NCBI RefSeq assembly: GCF_019703515.2
Contig: NC_059388.1
Span: forward strand, 4,367,979 to 4,431,978
DNA length: 64,000 nucleotides
Source of the DNA: Myxocyprinus asiaticus
Taxonomy: Eukaryota; Chordata; Actinopteri; Cypriniformes; Catostomidae
Direction of reading: 5' to 3'
The notes under the pieces were generated by a model that did not search any database, was not told the origin of the DNA, and saw only the letters and a program-made list of their open reading frames with translations. Each line of letters begins with the position of its first letter. Position 1 is the first letter of the stretch. Positions 11,482 to 22,139 of this stretch are shown here, in pieces. A program made the position numbers and the translations under genes.

Positions 11482-13500
11482 TTAGCTGCAACAGTGTTCA
11501 TCATTGATCTGAGGAGAGGCACAACACAACACAACAACACCACAAAAAATAACAATAGCTACAGCCATTATTATTTCTACTTTAGTAAGCCATTCTCCCC
11601 AGGATCCAAATAGGTTGTCAAACCATTTTCCAGTATGTTGATCTCTCCCAGCATTAGCAGTCACTTCTTCTCATAAGTTTTTCAACTTTTTCACGGCTAT
11701 GGTAAAAGATCCATCAGGAGCTGTATTGTTTGGGATATACTGGAAGTACAACAGTCAGCTCCAAACATTACACAAACTCCACCTTTTTCTGCCAACAGCC
11801 AGTCTAGGGCCTGTCTATTTTGCCATGTCATTTTGTTGGTTGCAGCTAACTGGATCACCTAAGGCCTTCAATGCTTGATCAGTGTAATTAATAAATCTCT
11901 GCTGATTATAATAAATGTAATTGATCCATTCTGCATTTTTATTGGGTGTTATCCATACAAATATAGACTCAAAGACTGATTTTATTTAATCTCTGGCCTT
12001 ATATTCTTTTGGTATTCCTCTTGGTTGACCAGTTGCATCTATTATTACATTAGGGTCAGGCTGATATGCTCATTTCACTATGTTTGTTTTGTACAGTGTT
12101 TCTAGATGCAGTCAGGATTTCAGAGTCTTCCGGGTCCCATGTCAACATAGTTACTTCTTGTGCTAGTCTTACTCTAGTGCATATTCCCTTCCAATTCTTT
12201 GGTAATGTAGCCCTCAATTTTTTCCCACCACAAATCCAAAAACAATCTGTTATGGCTACTGTTTGTTCCTCATGAAATGTTATCACAGGAGAGATCAAAG
12301 TTTGGTTTACAGTTCCTACACCCTCCCACCAGGTTGTCTTTGGGCATTGTAATCATCCTGCTGTTATTGCTCCTTGTAGTGTAACTTTTGCATACATTGT
12401 ATAATAGGTGGTGGTTTTTGGGTCATGCAGTGTTTCATCCAAATGCCAGGTTACAGTACAGTTGCCTCTATATCTTCTCATATTGACCTGTCCTTTTTAT
12501 TAAAACACTCATATTGAAGTCTGGGGTCTATTATATATGCTAAAGGTTTGTCTCTTTTGCTTGCAGGCACTCGGACATCTAGACTTTTACATTCATCTCC
12601 CTACCTATTCGTCTTATAAAATGAATAGAAGTCCGGATTGCTTAATATGGCCAAACACTCAGCTGGGCAGAAAGGTATTCTATCTGTTTTATTGCAATAT
12701 TGTACATAATGTTGTGCACATTGTGTATAATCATGGGGGTTGGGCTCTACTATAACTTCTTTCAAAGGTGATGGTGAACATAACAGGCAGTTAGACATTC
12801 CTGATTGTTGTGCTGTGTAGTCTGCCCATATGAACCAGTCATTATGATGTGCACTTTCTAATAATTCCTCTCTTTTCAATATCAGGTTAGCTTCATAATC
12901 TATGTCATTATTAGGCATTGCTACTAGTAATTCTGCAGTCTGATTTTGTGTTTCATCAGTATAGCATAGTGGAAATTTTATAGATTGATAATCTATTCCC
13001 CCATATGGATCCTGATAGTCTTCATAACCATAAGACCTTCTTTTAATAGATTTATTTACTTGAGTGCCTTGCGTTGACTTAATGGATGTAGGTGTCATAA
13101 AGCACTGAGAAGTCGACTGTTTGAAACTCTCCTGGCCCTGGGGAGAAGTAGGGTTGGGAAGGCCCTGCCTGCTCTGAGTCTGGGGAGTGGTCACTGGAGA
13201 GTCTTGGGGATTGGTGTCTGGGAGACCCTGGGTCTGGGGGAGTCGTTGCAGCAGGTGTACCAACACCAAGATCCATAGCAGAACTTTCCTCACCCTCCAG
13301 TTCTGACCCGACTGGTTGCCGTACATCCTCCCGCAGCTGTACTTCATCTCTAGCTTCAGCATACTCAGCTGACCTAGAATGAGGTGTAACAGCATCACTA
13401 ATTTCTCCCTCCTGCTCTGGGCTTTCATCTTGTTCAGCTCTTCCTTGGTCATGGGTTTCAGGTTCTCCTTCAGTTTCAGGAGAGTCTATATCAAAATTTT
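11482..13500 (-). pseudogene. ERV env, broken
   Basis: Envelope glycoprotein remnant. The longest frame (12601-13452, 283 codons) has a hydrophobic leader-like segment (VLLWILVLVHLL), a proline/glutamine-rich stretch, potential N-glycosylation sites (NQT, NKT) and a CLLC motif near 12795. A separate frame (12056-12298) has a CFWICGG motif. The last piece (11482-11664) has a hydrophobic membrane-anchor-like helix (about residues 29-46). These pieces are in different frames and separated by stops, so no envelope protein can be made from this copy. Assignment rests on order after integrase, membrane segments and Cys motifs. Confidence 0.7.
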
Positions 13501-13513
13501 CCTGATCTTCTGC

Positions 13514-13849
13514 TCAATCTCTTTGCTCTGCTGGTCTTGGTAACCTCAGCTGAGGCACCCTAGTGCAGTGATTTAAATGATACCATGTTGTACTACTGCT
13601 GTTGGGGTTGCTCTCACTACTTTGTACGGTCCTTGCCTTCTGGGTCCATTCCAAAACTCTCAAATATACTTGGTCTCCAGGAACTACGGGACACGGCCCT
13701 TCTTCTTCCTGCCTGGGTCCCCTGTTCTGTTCCTGTGAATGAATAGCTTCGTGTATAGTAGTTAATTGTCTCATGTGTGCTCTTAGCTCCATCTGTAATT
13801 GTTCTAAAGGTGGCCTTCATAAGGACCTCTCAAATACGGTACTGGCATG
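13514..13849 (-). pseudogene. ERV integrase C-terminal part
   Basis: Two overlapping frames (13514-13792 and 13617-13820). They include VPGDQVYLRV and TTWYHLNHCTRVPQ, typical of the SH3-like C-terminal DNA-binding domain of retroviral integrases. The upstream part of the gene is on the far side of the inserted 1.8-kb LTR. At least one frameshift separates the two blocks. Confidence 0.7.
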
Positions 13850-15632
13850 TGTAGGGCTTTACTGGTTGTTTAGATCAGTGTTACTATCAGAAATAATTAA
13901 TAATTATTTCTGTAGTTATTAATTACTATTTGAATTAATCAGTTGAATCTAACTCATTAAAACCTCATATGGGGCTCCAGTAAATGTAGTGTGCTATGTT
14001 TAGGAGCAAGTTTGGTTATTAGCAACAATCAATAATTATCAAAGATAATTATTAATTATTAAAATCAATAGAACATTGATGAGAATCAATGTTAGCTTTT
14101 TTAAATCCTTTAAATCAACAATTATCAAAGATAATCATTAATTGTTAACATCGATGAAACATTAATTAAAATTAATACTAGCTTATTGATCATTCAAATT
14201 CAATCATCAAAGATAATTATCAATTATCAAAAATCAATAGAATATTAATAAGGATTAACATTGACGGGGCACCACCCTGGAATCAGGGACAATAACCAAA
14301 TAGTAAAACAGTCTCAATATTAGATTGTTTTCTTAGGAAAATCGACATCCGAAGAATATCGATTTTCGGGAAAAAAACAATGAATGAAGGTTTGAATCCG
14401 AGCACTGACATCCCGTCAGCATGACACAGGTGTATGCAAAACAAACCAAAACACTTCTCTTTGTAATATAAACAAAGTTTATTTATGCAGCAATATCAAT
14501 TAATAATTAGTACAATGCAGTCAATAAACTTCCGACTTACAACTACAAACTAAACAGTGATATGATTAGATATGGAAATAAAAATAATTCTATAACACAT
14601 AAGGTGTGTGTTTGTGGGTGTGGGTGTGTGGTTAGTACGAGATAGAGAGAGATGACGGCCCTAAAGCCGATTTCGTGATCGTGGGAGAGAAAACAGCTGT
14701 CAGTTTATCACTCAGAGATGCGGTGGACGACTCGTAAAAGTCCCTCGTTATTTGACTCTTTAATGGATCCAATTTGGTTGGACCACAATACAGCAAAACA
14801 AATTTGTGATAATTAATACCCTGAGTATTAATAATGAGCGGACATGGCGATCCGTAAACTGTACAAGCAAAAACCTTGAAACACAAGAATAACACACTAT
14901 AATATTCTATCTCTGCCCAGATGTAAACCTCTTACTTGAATCGTATGAGGACACAGGTAGAATATGTTTTCCTCCATCCTTTAACTCTGACCCGGTTCCT
15001 TGAGGCTCGGGTGATGACGAGAGGCCATTTCCTTGCTCTGTCGGCGGGCGGTACGGCTGTTGATTCTTGGCGGGCTGGCGGAGAACTCAGAAATGTCGAC
15101 TTGATTGAAGATGGAAGAGAAATCTTTAATATCTTCACTTCTGTAGGCAAACGGATGAAGATGCGAATTGCTCGGCGGTCTCCTTCGGATCCGTTAGAGT
15201 GTTCGGTGGAACACAGAGTAATCTCAACTCGTCCAGCGAGATGGAGATTGTATGGCTACAGTTTCTAGTCGGACGTTACTTCCTTGTGCCACGAGGTTGC
15301 ACATGAAAGCAGCGTTGAACTGCATCCACACACTGCAAGCAAAGTCGCTGGAAGCAAATCACGAAAGCATTTCAGAGGTATTTCAACTCCTGATGATGTC
15401 ATGGTTTGAGGTGACGTTCTGTTGTGTGCCTCATCCAGTAGGAGTTGAGAGTTCGATCCTTTAGTGAGCAAGGTTTCATGGGATTTGTAGTCTTTTTTGG
15501 ACTCCCTTTGTTTGATTTTGGTGCGATTTTTATCAGTAAGATTTACGACTTGGAATGTGGGGGCTTGAGTTAGGTTTTTACGACTGTGTTAGGCCTGCCT
15601 TTGTCTTCTATCTGAATACATGAGGCCCAACA
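13850..15632 (+). mobile_element. 1.8-kb LTR family, copy 2 (solo LTR, TSD CATG)
   Basis: Begins TGTAGGGCTTTACTGG and ends GAGGCCCAACA. It is flanked by the 4-bp direct repeat CATG at 13846-13849 and 15633-15636. TG...CA ends with a 4-bp duplication and no internal genes mark a solo LTR left by recombination. The left third carries AT-rich modules with the dyad TTATCAAAGATAA at 14036-14048 and 14122-14134 and a variant near 14204. It splits the ERV integrase. Confidence 0.85.
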
Positions 15633-15695
15633 CATGGGTCTGCCTGTTAGCATTTCATGCGGTGATAGATTAGTGATTCTATTGGTCTGCATGCG

Positions 15696-16326
15696 TTATT
15701 TCCTCAATGCAAGGGGTAGAACATCCACCCAATTGAGCTTGGTGTCAACGCAAATTTTATTGATCTTAGCTTTGAGAGTTCCATCCACTCTTTCTACCAT
15801 TCTCTGGGATTGTGGATGGTAGACACACACTAGTCTTTGTTTTATTCTTAGCTGTTGTATCACTGTTTTCACTGTTCTTTTGAATGAATGCTGAACCATT
15901 GTCAGAGCTAATTTGAGATGGTATGCCAAATCTTGGAATGACCTCTCTAATCAAACATTTTATCACAGTTTGAGCTCCCTGGTCTGCTGATGGTACTGCC
16001 TCTACCCATCTTCTGAATCTGTCTATTATCACCAACATGTATCTTTTTCCTCTTATTGATCTGGCCATGTCTACATAATCCATTACCAAATGTTTAAATG
16101 GTCCTTCTGGTATTGGTATGTGACCTATTGGTGGTAATGTACACTTTCTGACATTGTTTTGGGCACAAATTTCACATTCGGCCAAAAATTCATCTACCAT
16201 GGCCTGTAGATATGAGGACCAAAATCCCTGTCTTTTTATTTGACTAATTACCTCACCCCTTGTGCAATGCTCAAAACCATGCACATCTGAGATTAGAATA
16301 GTAAGGAGTGCTGTTGGTGCAATCAT
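15696..16326 (-). pseudogene. ERV integrase, N-terminal and core domains
   Basis: Integrase joins viral DNA to host DNA. The first frame (15766-16326) shows the zinc-binding HHCC domain (HGFEH ... CEIC) and then the catalytic core with its first Asp in MDYVDMA and second in SSDNGSAF. A frameshift near 15870-15900 moves the rest into another frame (15696-15929), where YHPQSQ and the region with the catalytic Glu (MVERVDG) are found. The gene then runs into the solo LTR at 15632. With a frameshift plus an insertion this copy is inactive. Confidence 0.85.
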
Positions 16327-16369
16327 ACTGTATATCCTTCATGAGATCACCATATGCCATTTACATCTC

Positions 16370-16674
16370 TGCTCACACCTCTTTGTTGCCATATCCCTTG
16401 TTCATAATGGCCAGCTTGATGTTGCAATCGTGCAATGTCATCTAATTGTGGTTGAGGCTGAAGCAAAACTGATACAGGTGTCATTACTGCTACTTGGCAT
16501 CCTGAGGCCTTTTTGGCATGTAAGTCTGCAGCATTATTACCTACAAAATCATTGCCTTTTTATGTGCTTGACATTTGATAATAGCCAATTTCTTTGGATG
16601 CTTCATGGCTGAAATGAGCTTGATTATTTGGTCACCATGCTGAATAGGTGTCCCATCAGCTGTTCTGGTTTTAC
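16370..16674 (-). pseudogene. ERV RNase H C-terminal scrap
   Basis: On the minus strand a broken frame contains the residues VGNNAADLHAKKA (near 16530), the conserved tail of retroviral RNase H, followed by a linker to integrase. Everything upstream in pol (protease, RT, most of RNase H) is absent: gag sequence starts again at about 16675. This locates one large internal deletion. Confidence 0.65.
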
Positions 16675-17783
16675 TTAGATTACAATCGGTGCTGGTGGCT
16701 CTGATGCATGTCCTGCTGGTGGCATTGTGTTCTGGACAACAAGTACAGGTGATACCAAGGCAGACTGGGCAGCAGATACAGGCACATTTACAGGAGCCAT
16801 TACTATTGATGGTTCTTCTTTCTCTTTGACTGTGACTTGAATCTTCTTCATTTTCCCAGTTAGTGCTTCAAGCTGCAGTTGTGTCAGTTTTCTCTGTAGT
16901 TCTCTTTCTTGATGCTTCAATCTTAACTCATTTCTCCTGTGTTGTTCTACAGCATGAGTGACATGTTCACAGAACTCCCTGTGTGACTTGGAGTTCAGTC
17001 CAAATACATCTTCCAGTTTTTCCTTCACTGGGGTTGGCATAGCATCCACTATGGCTGTTCTGAATAATGTAGTCATTACTGGGTCTGTTTCTAGGTTTTT
17101 CTCCAGCTCTTGTTTCCATCTCCTCAGCTGTCTCTGAATATAAGCAGTAGGATTTTCAGCTTCACCTATTGGTTCTACTTTCAGGAATCTTGGATCCATA
17201 CGTGTTGGGTATTCTGTCCTCAATTCTCTCCACATATCAGCACGATATCTGTCAAATGCAAATCTATCCATTTGTATCCAAGCTTTGTATCATCAGTTGC
17301 TCCTCTTAGATGCACTTTTTTAAGGATCTCATTCATCTTGGATCCTCCTAGACATTTGGGCAATAATGCTTTGATGTCTCCAATCACCAGAAGCTTCCCT
17401 GTCGTTTCTTCTTCAACAACTCTGATCCATTTTCCAGCCCCCTCATGGATGTCTGGAAGGCAGGCTATCAGTCTATCAAGGTCCTGATTGGCCCATGGCA
17501 CATACTGTCCCTGTGTGCCTTTAATTAAAATTGGACACTGTGTTTGTATATAATATTTACTGGGAGTGTCTGGATCAATAGGATATTGTTGCTGTTCTTC
17601 ACTGTGTGGTTGCATGTCACTTGGATATCTTCTAGGTTGATGTTCATAGCCTTGTGCTTCATCAAGCATGTCCCTGTCGGTTAGTCGGTCATCAGGTAGT
17701 CCCAGGCTGTTTAACCATTCATTGGTTAGACGCACATTGCTTGGGTATGCACTTGGGAGATGCATGCTCGTTGTTCTTACCAA
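16675..17783 (-). pseudogene. ERV gag, frameshifted
   Basis: Structural capsid polyprotein remnant. Frame 1 (17220-17783, 187 codons) and frame 2 (16675-17271, 198 codons) overlap and lie in different registers, so there is a frameshift near 17265. Frame 2 has capsid-like helical sequence (AYIQRQLRRWKQELEKNLE), then a charged coiled-coil-like stretch (HRRNELRLKHQERELQRKLTQLQ) and an Ala/Val/Pro-rich tail. No Cys-His nucleocapsid knuckle is present; the 3' end may be lost in the pol deletion. Called from position after the leader and before pol. Confidence 0.7.
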
Positions 17784-18750
17784 TCTTCTTCGTTGATCTC
17801 TTGTCCAACTTGGCTTCTCTTGGCAAAATTATTTTCTCAATTTTTATCATTCATTTTATAACTTTCAAATACTAAGCCTAATATATCTGTTTCTTTACAC
17901 CACACTTCTTATGAGGAAAACAAGTACATGGACACACATCAGTGCACTCAACCATACACTCACAGCCTGATCTAACACACATACAGCATAGCACATTGCA
18001 GCCAGCATAAGCAAACACAATACAGTCAACATAAACACATCAACCAACGCAGCCTAAATACATCAACAATGCAACTGATTTGTACAACTTAACACAACCA
18101 GTATACATATTTACATCAACTTATTCAACATATCACCATCTTTACACTATTCAGCACATCATTTTAAATATCAAAACAGCTATCACTATGCCCCTCTTAG
18201 GTGACCACGCCTCTTGCGTGCCTGCCAATTCAGCCCAAAATGCAGTGCTATATTGAGAACAAGGCCAACCATCCAATGTGGGCTCCTTGTTTCTCAGCCA
18301 GTTCAAAGGCCAACCATCCATGTGGGCTCCTTATCATTTACTGGTGTCGGCTCACCTTGCGGTATCCGCAGGATTTCAAAACACTGCCAATTCTGCCCAC
18401 CCCTACCTAGCAGTGTGGTATCCGCAGGACCAGCCAATTCAGCCCACCCCTACCTAGGAGTGTGGTATCCGCTGGATTTTGTGCACTTCAACTTATTTAC
18501 AAGACATATTTACATTTGCATGCATAGTTTTTTGAAACCTGGAACCCATTCTCTTATTTCATCCAATTAGTCATTTAATTCAGTTCGAGACTGGAAAGGC
18601 TTTTTTAGAGTTACCACCTGGGCCAAACCTTGCAACAGACTTCACAAAAACACCATTTAAGCAAAAATGCTTACCTCAGTTTTTTGGCGCCAGTTAGTTT
18701 GTGCAGTCAGTGCAAATAAGCCCACAGCAGTTCCCCTTGGCCCTGTGCTA
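17784..18750 (-). other. ERV leader region
   Basis: Between primer-binding site and gag. No convincing frame. Short direct repeats occur, for example 'ccaaccatcca-tgtgggctcctt' near 18267 and 18308 and 'gtatccgc-gga' near 18361, 18419 and 18465. The packaging signal would be expected here but cannot be seen from sequence alone. Confidence 0.5.
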
Positions 18751-18768
18751 GTCCCTTCATGGTCGCCA
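18751..18768 (-). promoter_or_regulatory. ERV primer-binding site, tRNA-Arg-like
   Basis: Five bases inside the 5' LTR the minus strand reads TGGCGACCATGAAGGGAC. This fits the 3' end of a vertebrate tRNA-Arg (UCG) with one mismatch, from my memory of that tRNA. Retroviruses prime minus-strand DNA synthesis from such a site. Confidence 0.65.
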
Positions 18769-18773
18769 ATTTA

Positions 18774-19369
18774 TGTTGTGGAGCGTGGAAGACTTTTCTC
18801 TCCTCTCTGTAAGAAAACTCTTGAAGTCAGGAGTTCCAGGTGTCAAAGGTTATATATAATATTATATATATTGAGCAAAACAACAAACCTGAGATGTCAG
18901 CTGAGATCTGACTGTCTCGGTCAAAACCATCCTGTCTTATAGAGTTTGTTATCTAGCATTACCTCGTCTACGCCCTCTTAATATTTTTTGTATCAAATGC
19001 TTGCCACCATTATTTCACAGAGCCTCTGACTTTGTTTTAATGGTGGAAACCTGGCTGTAAGTCCATTTAAAAAAATAACCTTTTAAATTAATTTATTATG
19101 AAAGTATACATTCTGAGTGAATAATATATCACAATCTGAGCATAATTTATAGTAATTCTGATTATTGGTTGTGTTAATCTGTAACATTTGCTGTGCTTCC
19201 CAGAGTTTTCTCATGTCTCAATACCATTGTCTCTGCTACAGCTGAGTAATTCTTGCAACATCAGCACATTCAGTAACCTCACATGCCCTCCCCTGGGTCA
19301 CATACAGTCTAGGCTTTCTATGTTAGTTCTTTTTCTAATGTTTAGTTCATTTTAATATGAAAATCTACT
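18774..19369 (-). repeat. ERV 5' LTR
   Basis: About 597 bp, starting TGTTGTGGAGCGTGG on the plus strand and ending near AAATCTACT (expected CTACA). It matches 9732-10328 along its length, with a small AT-rich insertion near 18860 and other indels. Confidence 0.88.
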
Positions 19370-19860
19370 ATAGTTGCAAGGGTAACCCATCTGGTTGCTA
19401 GGCAGTTACTAAGGTGATACTCAAAAGGCTCCTTGCTACCCTGAGTCAAATGAACTAAAACGGAAGTCTCTACAATGTTCTGGTGCAGAGATATGTAATT
19501 TGTTACTTGGTTGCTAGGGTAACCCCATCTTCTTGCTAGGCAGTTACCAAGGTGATACTGAATATGCTCCTTGCTACAATTAATCAAATGAATGAGACAG
19601 TTACCAAGGTGATACTCAAAAGGCTCTTAGCTACCCTGAGTCAAAATGAACAAAATGGGAATTCTCTATGATGTTCTTGTGCAGAGATATGTGATTTGTT
19701 ACTTGTGTGCTAGGGTAACCCCATCTGGTTGCTAGGCAGTTACCAAGGTGATACTCAAAATGATCCTTGCTACCCTGAGTCAAATAACCCAACCAGGAAC
19801 TCTATATGATGTTCTGTTGCAGAGATATGTGATTTGCTACTCAGCTGTGTTCTGGCAGCG
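19370..19860. repeat. Satellite array, ~140-bp unit, right part
   Basis: Resumes the 140-bp satellite interrupted by the retrovirus, with the same 'ttgctaggcagttaccaagg' and 'gagatatgtgatttgttact' segments in about three units. Confidence 0.85.
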
Positions 19861-19861
19861 G

Positions 19862-20197
19862 CTCACCAAAAGTGAGCCAGCTCTGGCCCAGTAATGGTTG
19901 CCAGATTTGGCCAGCCTTTGGATGTGCAGATTTGGCCCAATTTGGGCTGAGACATGGCACATTTAGCCACATTCGGCCCGACTATGGACCATAAGTGCTG
20001 GCCTCATTTTGGGTGAGATATGGCCTGGACCAGTTTAGGTTGAGTGCTGCTGGTGGACAGATCAGGGACTGGGGCACAGAGTAAGGTAGAGATGCCTTTT
20101 CAAGGTGTGTCACCTTTTAACAATGTGGGAAATTGGTATGACTTTGTCATAAAATTATGTACCAGTGACCCCTAAACTTAAACGTAATATCTTTTAA
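19862..20197. repeat. GGCC-rich dispersed repeat
   Basis: Many 'tggcc', 'ggccca' and 'ttggcc' words, plus a perfect small hairpin GGCTCAC-caaaa-GTGAGCC near 19860-19880. This resembles short non-autonomous repeats in fish, but I cannot name the family. Confidence 0.4.
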
Positions 20198-20218
20198 CAT
20201 AAGACACACCCACACACT

Positions 20219-20267
<49 letters not shown>

Positions 20268-20320
20268 ACACACTCACCCACCCCCACACACACCCACACC
20301 CACATCCACACCCACACATA
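20198..20320. repeat. CA microsatellite
   Basis: (CA)n with interspersed CCCACA units. Confidence 0.95.
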
Positions 20321-20639
20321 ATTAACTAGGCTGAATTACGAAATTGCAAAATGATCTTTTTAAAAAATATACTTTGGAAGATCAGTTGTAAAGCCCTTTC
20401 CTTGTCAGCTTTATTTTATTTATTGTATTTCATTATTATTTTAATTTCTATTAATCATTAAATTTTTTTGTTTTGCTTTTTTCCACATTCTCTTTTTTCT
20501 TCTTAACTTTGGTGATTTCATCATTGAAGTTGTTTGTTTCTTTAATCCGTTAAATTTAACTAAATTTGGTAATTAATGATTTAATTAATATAATCAAACA
20601 AGTTTAAAGTGGTTAAGGGACACCATCTCTGCACTGAGT

Positions 20640-20746
20640 TTCAAGACATGCGCACTAGCTGTCATCTAGTGACAACACTTGGTGAGCTTTTGGAGCTGCT
20701 AGATTAACCGCCAGAACAGCAGAAGAAATTCTATCTTGCTACCGCG
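20640..20746 (+). other. Possible 5' non-coding exon with splice donor
   Basis: A GC-richer, non-repetitive stretch ending ACCGCG followed by the strong donor GTGAGT at 20747. It lies in the same orientation as the DUF4806-like exons at 25.5 kb, with the gypsy-like element and DIRS copy A between them, as if both were intronic insertions. There is no coding evidence and no direct link, so this is only a candidate. Confidence 0.25.
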
Positions 20747-20807
20747 GTGAGTATATCTTTGATAATCTAACATATAACATCATTTTAACAAACCGTTCTA
20801 CACATAT

Positions 20808-21028
20808 TGTCATGGTTTTATCTGTTTTTGTTCATGTTTTGTGTTAATTTTTCCCTGCCAGGTCATGTGATTCCCTGTTTCCCTCCATGTACATGTGTAT
20901 TGCTTTCATTGGTTTATTGTCTTGTTACCTTGTTATCAGTTCTATCTTGTCATTGGTTATCATTGTCATAATTCTCCCTTGTCCATGTATTAAGCCTCAT
21001 GTTTGCCATTGTCCATTGTCAGGTATTG
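20808..21028 (+). repeat. 5' LTR, truncated
   Basis: Matches the first part of 22140-22576 (shared 'tgtcatggtttta-', 'gttaccttgttatcagttct', 'catgtttgccattgtccatt'). It stops at 'caggtattg' and passes straight into minisatellite, so a deletion starts within the LTR. Confidence 0.85.
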
Positions 21029-21706
21029 GTCGACGAGCAAAGGTCCCATATCATGATCGATGAGCCAGGGTCCCACGTCATTGTCGACGAGCCAGGGTCC
21101 CATGTCATGGTCGACGAGCCAGGGTCCCATGTCATGGTCAATGAGCCAGAGTCCCATGTCATGGTCGATGGGGCAGGGTCCCACGTCATGGTCGCAGAGC
21201 TTGTGTCACCTTCTGCCCCTGATCCTGAGTCAGCTCCATGTCATGTCACAGCCACGCCAGAGTCAGTTCCGTGCCATGTCACAGCCATGCCTCGGCCTGC
21301 TCCATGCCATGTCACAGCCACACCAGAGTTTGCTCCATGCCATGTCACAGCCACGCCAGGGTCTGCTCCATGCCATGTCACAGCCATGCCAGAGTCTGCT
21401 CCATGCCATGTCACAGCCACATCTGAGTCTTCTCCATGCCATGTCACAGCAACACCTGATCCAGTCACAATAACACCTCAGTCTGCTTCATGTCACAGCC
21501 GAACCTCAGTCTGCTCCATGCCATGTCACAGCCAAGCTTCAGTCTGCTCAATGCCATGTCTCAGCAATGCCTCAGCCTGCTCCATGCCATGTTACAGCAA
21601 CGCCTTACCCTGCTCCATGCCATGTCACAGCAATGCCTCAGTTTGCTCCATGCCATGTCACAGCAACGCCTCAGCCTGCTCCATGCCATGTCAGAGCAAC
21701 ATCTGA
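20999..21706 (+). CDS. Repeat protein frame in the gypsy-like element
   Basis: 235-codon open frame. It opens at an ATG inside the truncated LTR, then reads about six copies of a 9-residue repeat (EPGSHVMVD type), then about eight copies of an 11-residue repeat (ESAPCHVTATP type), and a Cys/Ser-rich tail where the register slips relative to the DNA repeat. No enzyme motif is present. Parallel open frames exist on both strands because the DNA unit lengths are multiples of three. It could be the remnant of a low-complexity region of a gypsy Gag or Pol C-terminus, or merely a minisatellite without stops. Translation is unproven. Confidence 0.35.
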   Translation: MFAIVHCQVLVDEQRSHIMIDEPGSHVIVDEPGSHVMVDEPGSHVMVNEPESHVMVDGAGSHVMVAELVSPSAPDPESAPCHVTATPESVPCHVTAMPRPAPCHVTATPEFAPCHVTATPGSAPCHVTAMPESAPCHVTATSESSPCHVTATPDPVTITPQSASCHSRTSVCSMPCHSQASVCSMPCLSNASACSMPCYSNALPCSMPCHSNASVCSMPCHSNASACSMPCQSNI

Positions 21707-21970
21707 GCCCATCACAATAACACCTCTGTCTGCTTCATGACATGTCACAGCCAAGCTTCAGTCTGCTCCATGCCATGTCACAGCCAAGCTTCAGTCTGCT
21801 CAATATCATGTCTCAGCCAAGCCCAAGACTGCTCTATGCCATGTCACAAGCAAGCCTGTGCTCCATGGTCCAGGCCCGCCTCTGCTCCACTGTCCTGGCC
21901 TGCCTCTGCTCCACTGTCCTGGCCCACCTCTGCTCCACTGACCTGGCCCGCTTCTGCTCCACAGTCCAGC
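21060..21970 (+). repeat. Compound minisatellite, 27-, 33- and 24-bp units
   Basis: Three arrays in series: 27-bp units (gagccagggtcccatgtcat...) at 21060-21200, 33-bp units (gctccatgccatgtcacagc...) at about 21235-21870 with phase slips near 21470 and 21730, and 24-bp units (ctccactgtcctggcc...) at 21870-21970. Confidence 0.9.
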
Positions 21971-22117
21971 GCTCACTCCTGCCATGGCCAATGAGTCAGC
22001 ATCCACGCCTACCACGGCCAAGTCAGGATCCTGCCATGTTACCATGTCATGCCATGTAACCACGTCAAGTTGCCATGCCCCCCCCCCCCCCAGCTCCCTC
22101 TTGAACTCTGTGTTTTT

Positions 22118-22139
22118 GTTTTGGGCGTTGGGGGGGATA
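22118..22139 (+). promoter_or_regulatory. Polypurine tract of the gypsy-like element
   Basis: GGGCGTTGGGGGGGATA lies directly before the 3' LTR start TGTCATGG, as expected for plus-strand priming. Confidence 0.6.

Larger units (their letters stand above)
9732..19369 (-). mobile_element. Endogenous retrovirus, internally deleted provirus
   Basis: Provirus on the minus strand: 5' LTR 18774-19369, primer-binding site, leader, gag, a scrap of RNase H, integrase, env, polypurine stretch, 3' LTR 9732-10328. Protease, reverse transcriptase and most of RNase H are gone between gag and the RNase H tail. Frameshifts and stops occur in gag, integrase and env, and a 1.8-kb LTR is inserted in integrase. 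It is a dead copy. The flanks are satellite on both sides; a short duplication (GTTG-like, 9728-9731 and about 19373-19376) is possible but imperfect. Retroviral class is uncertain. Confidence 0.9.

Noticed and set aside
18840..18890. AT-rich insertion in the ERV 5' LTR as a separate mobile element
   Set aside because: It is a short TA-rich expansion with no end repeats or duplication.
21241..21468. Long open frame on the minus strand across the minisatellite
   Set aside because: It exists only because the repeat unit length is a multiple of three; all frames of the array stay open together.
21060..21970. Direct repeats resembling a CRISPR array
   Set aside because: The repeats abut each other without unique spacers, keep a coding register and lie between LTRs in vertebrate DNA. 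It is a minisatellite.
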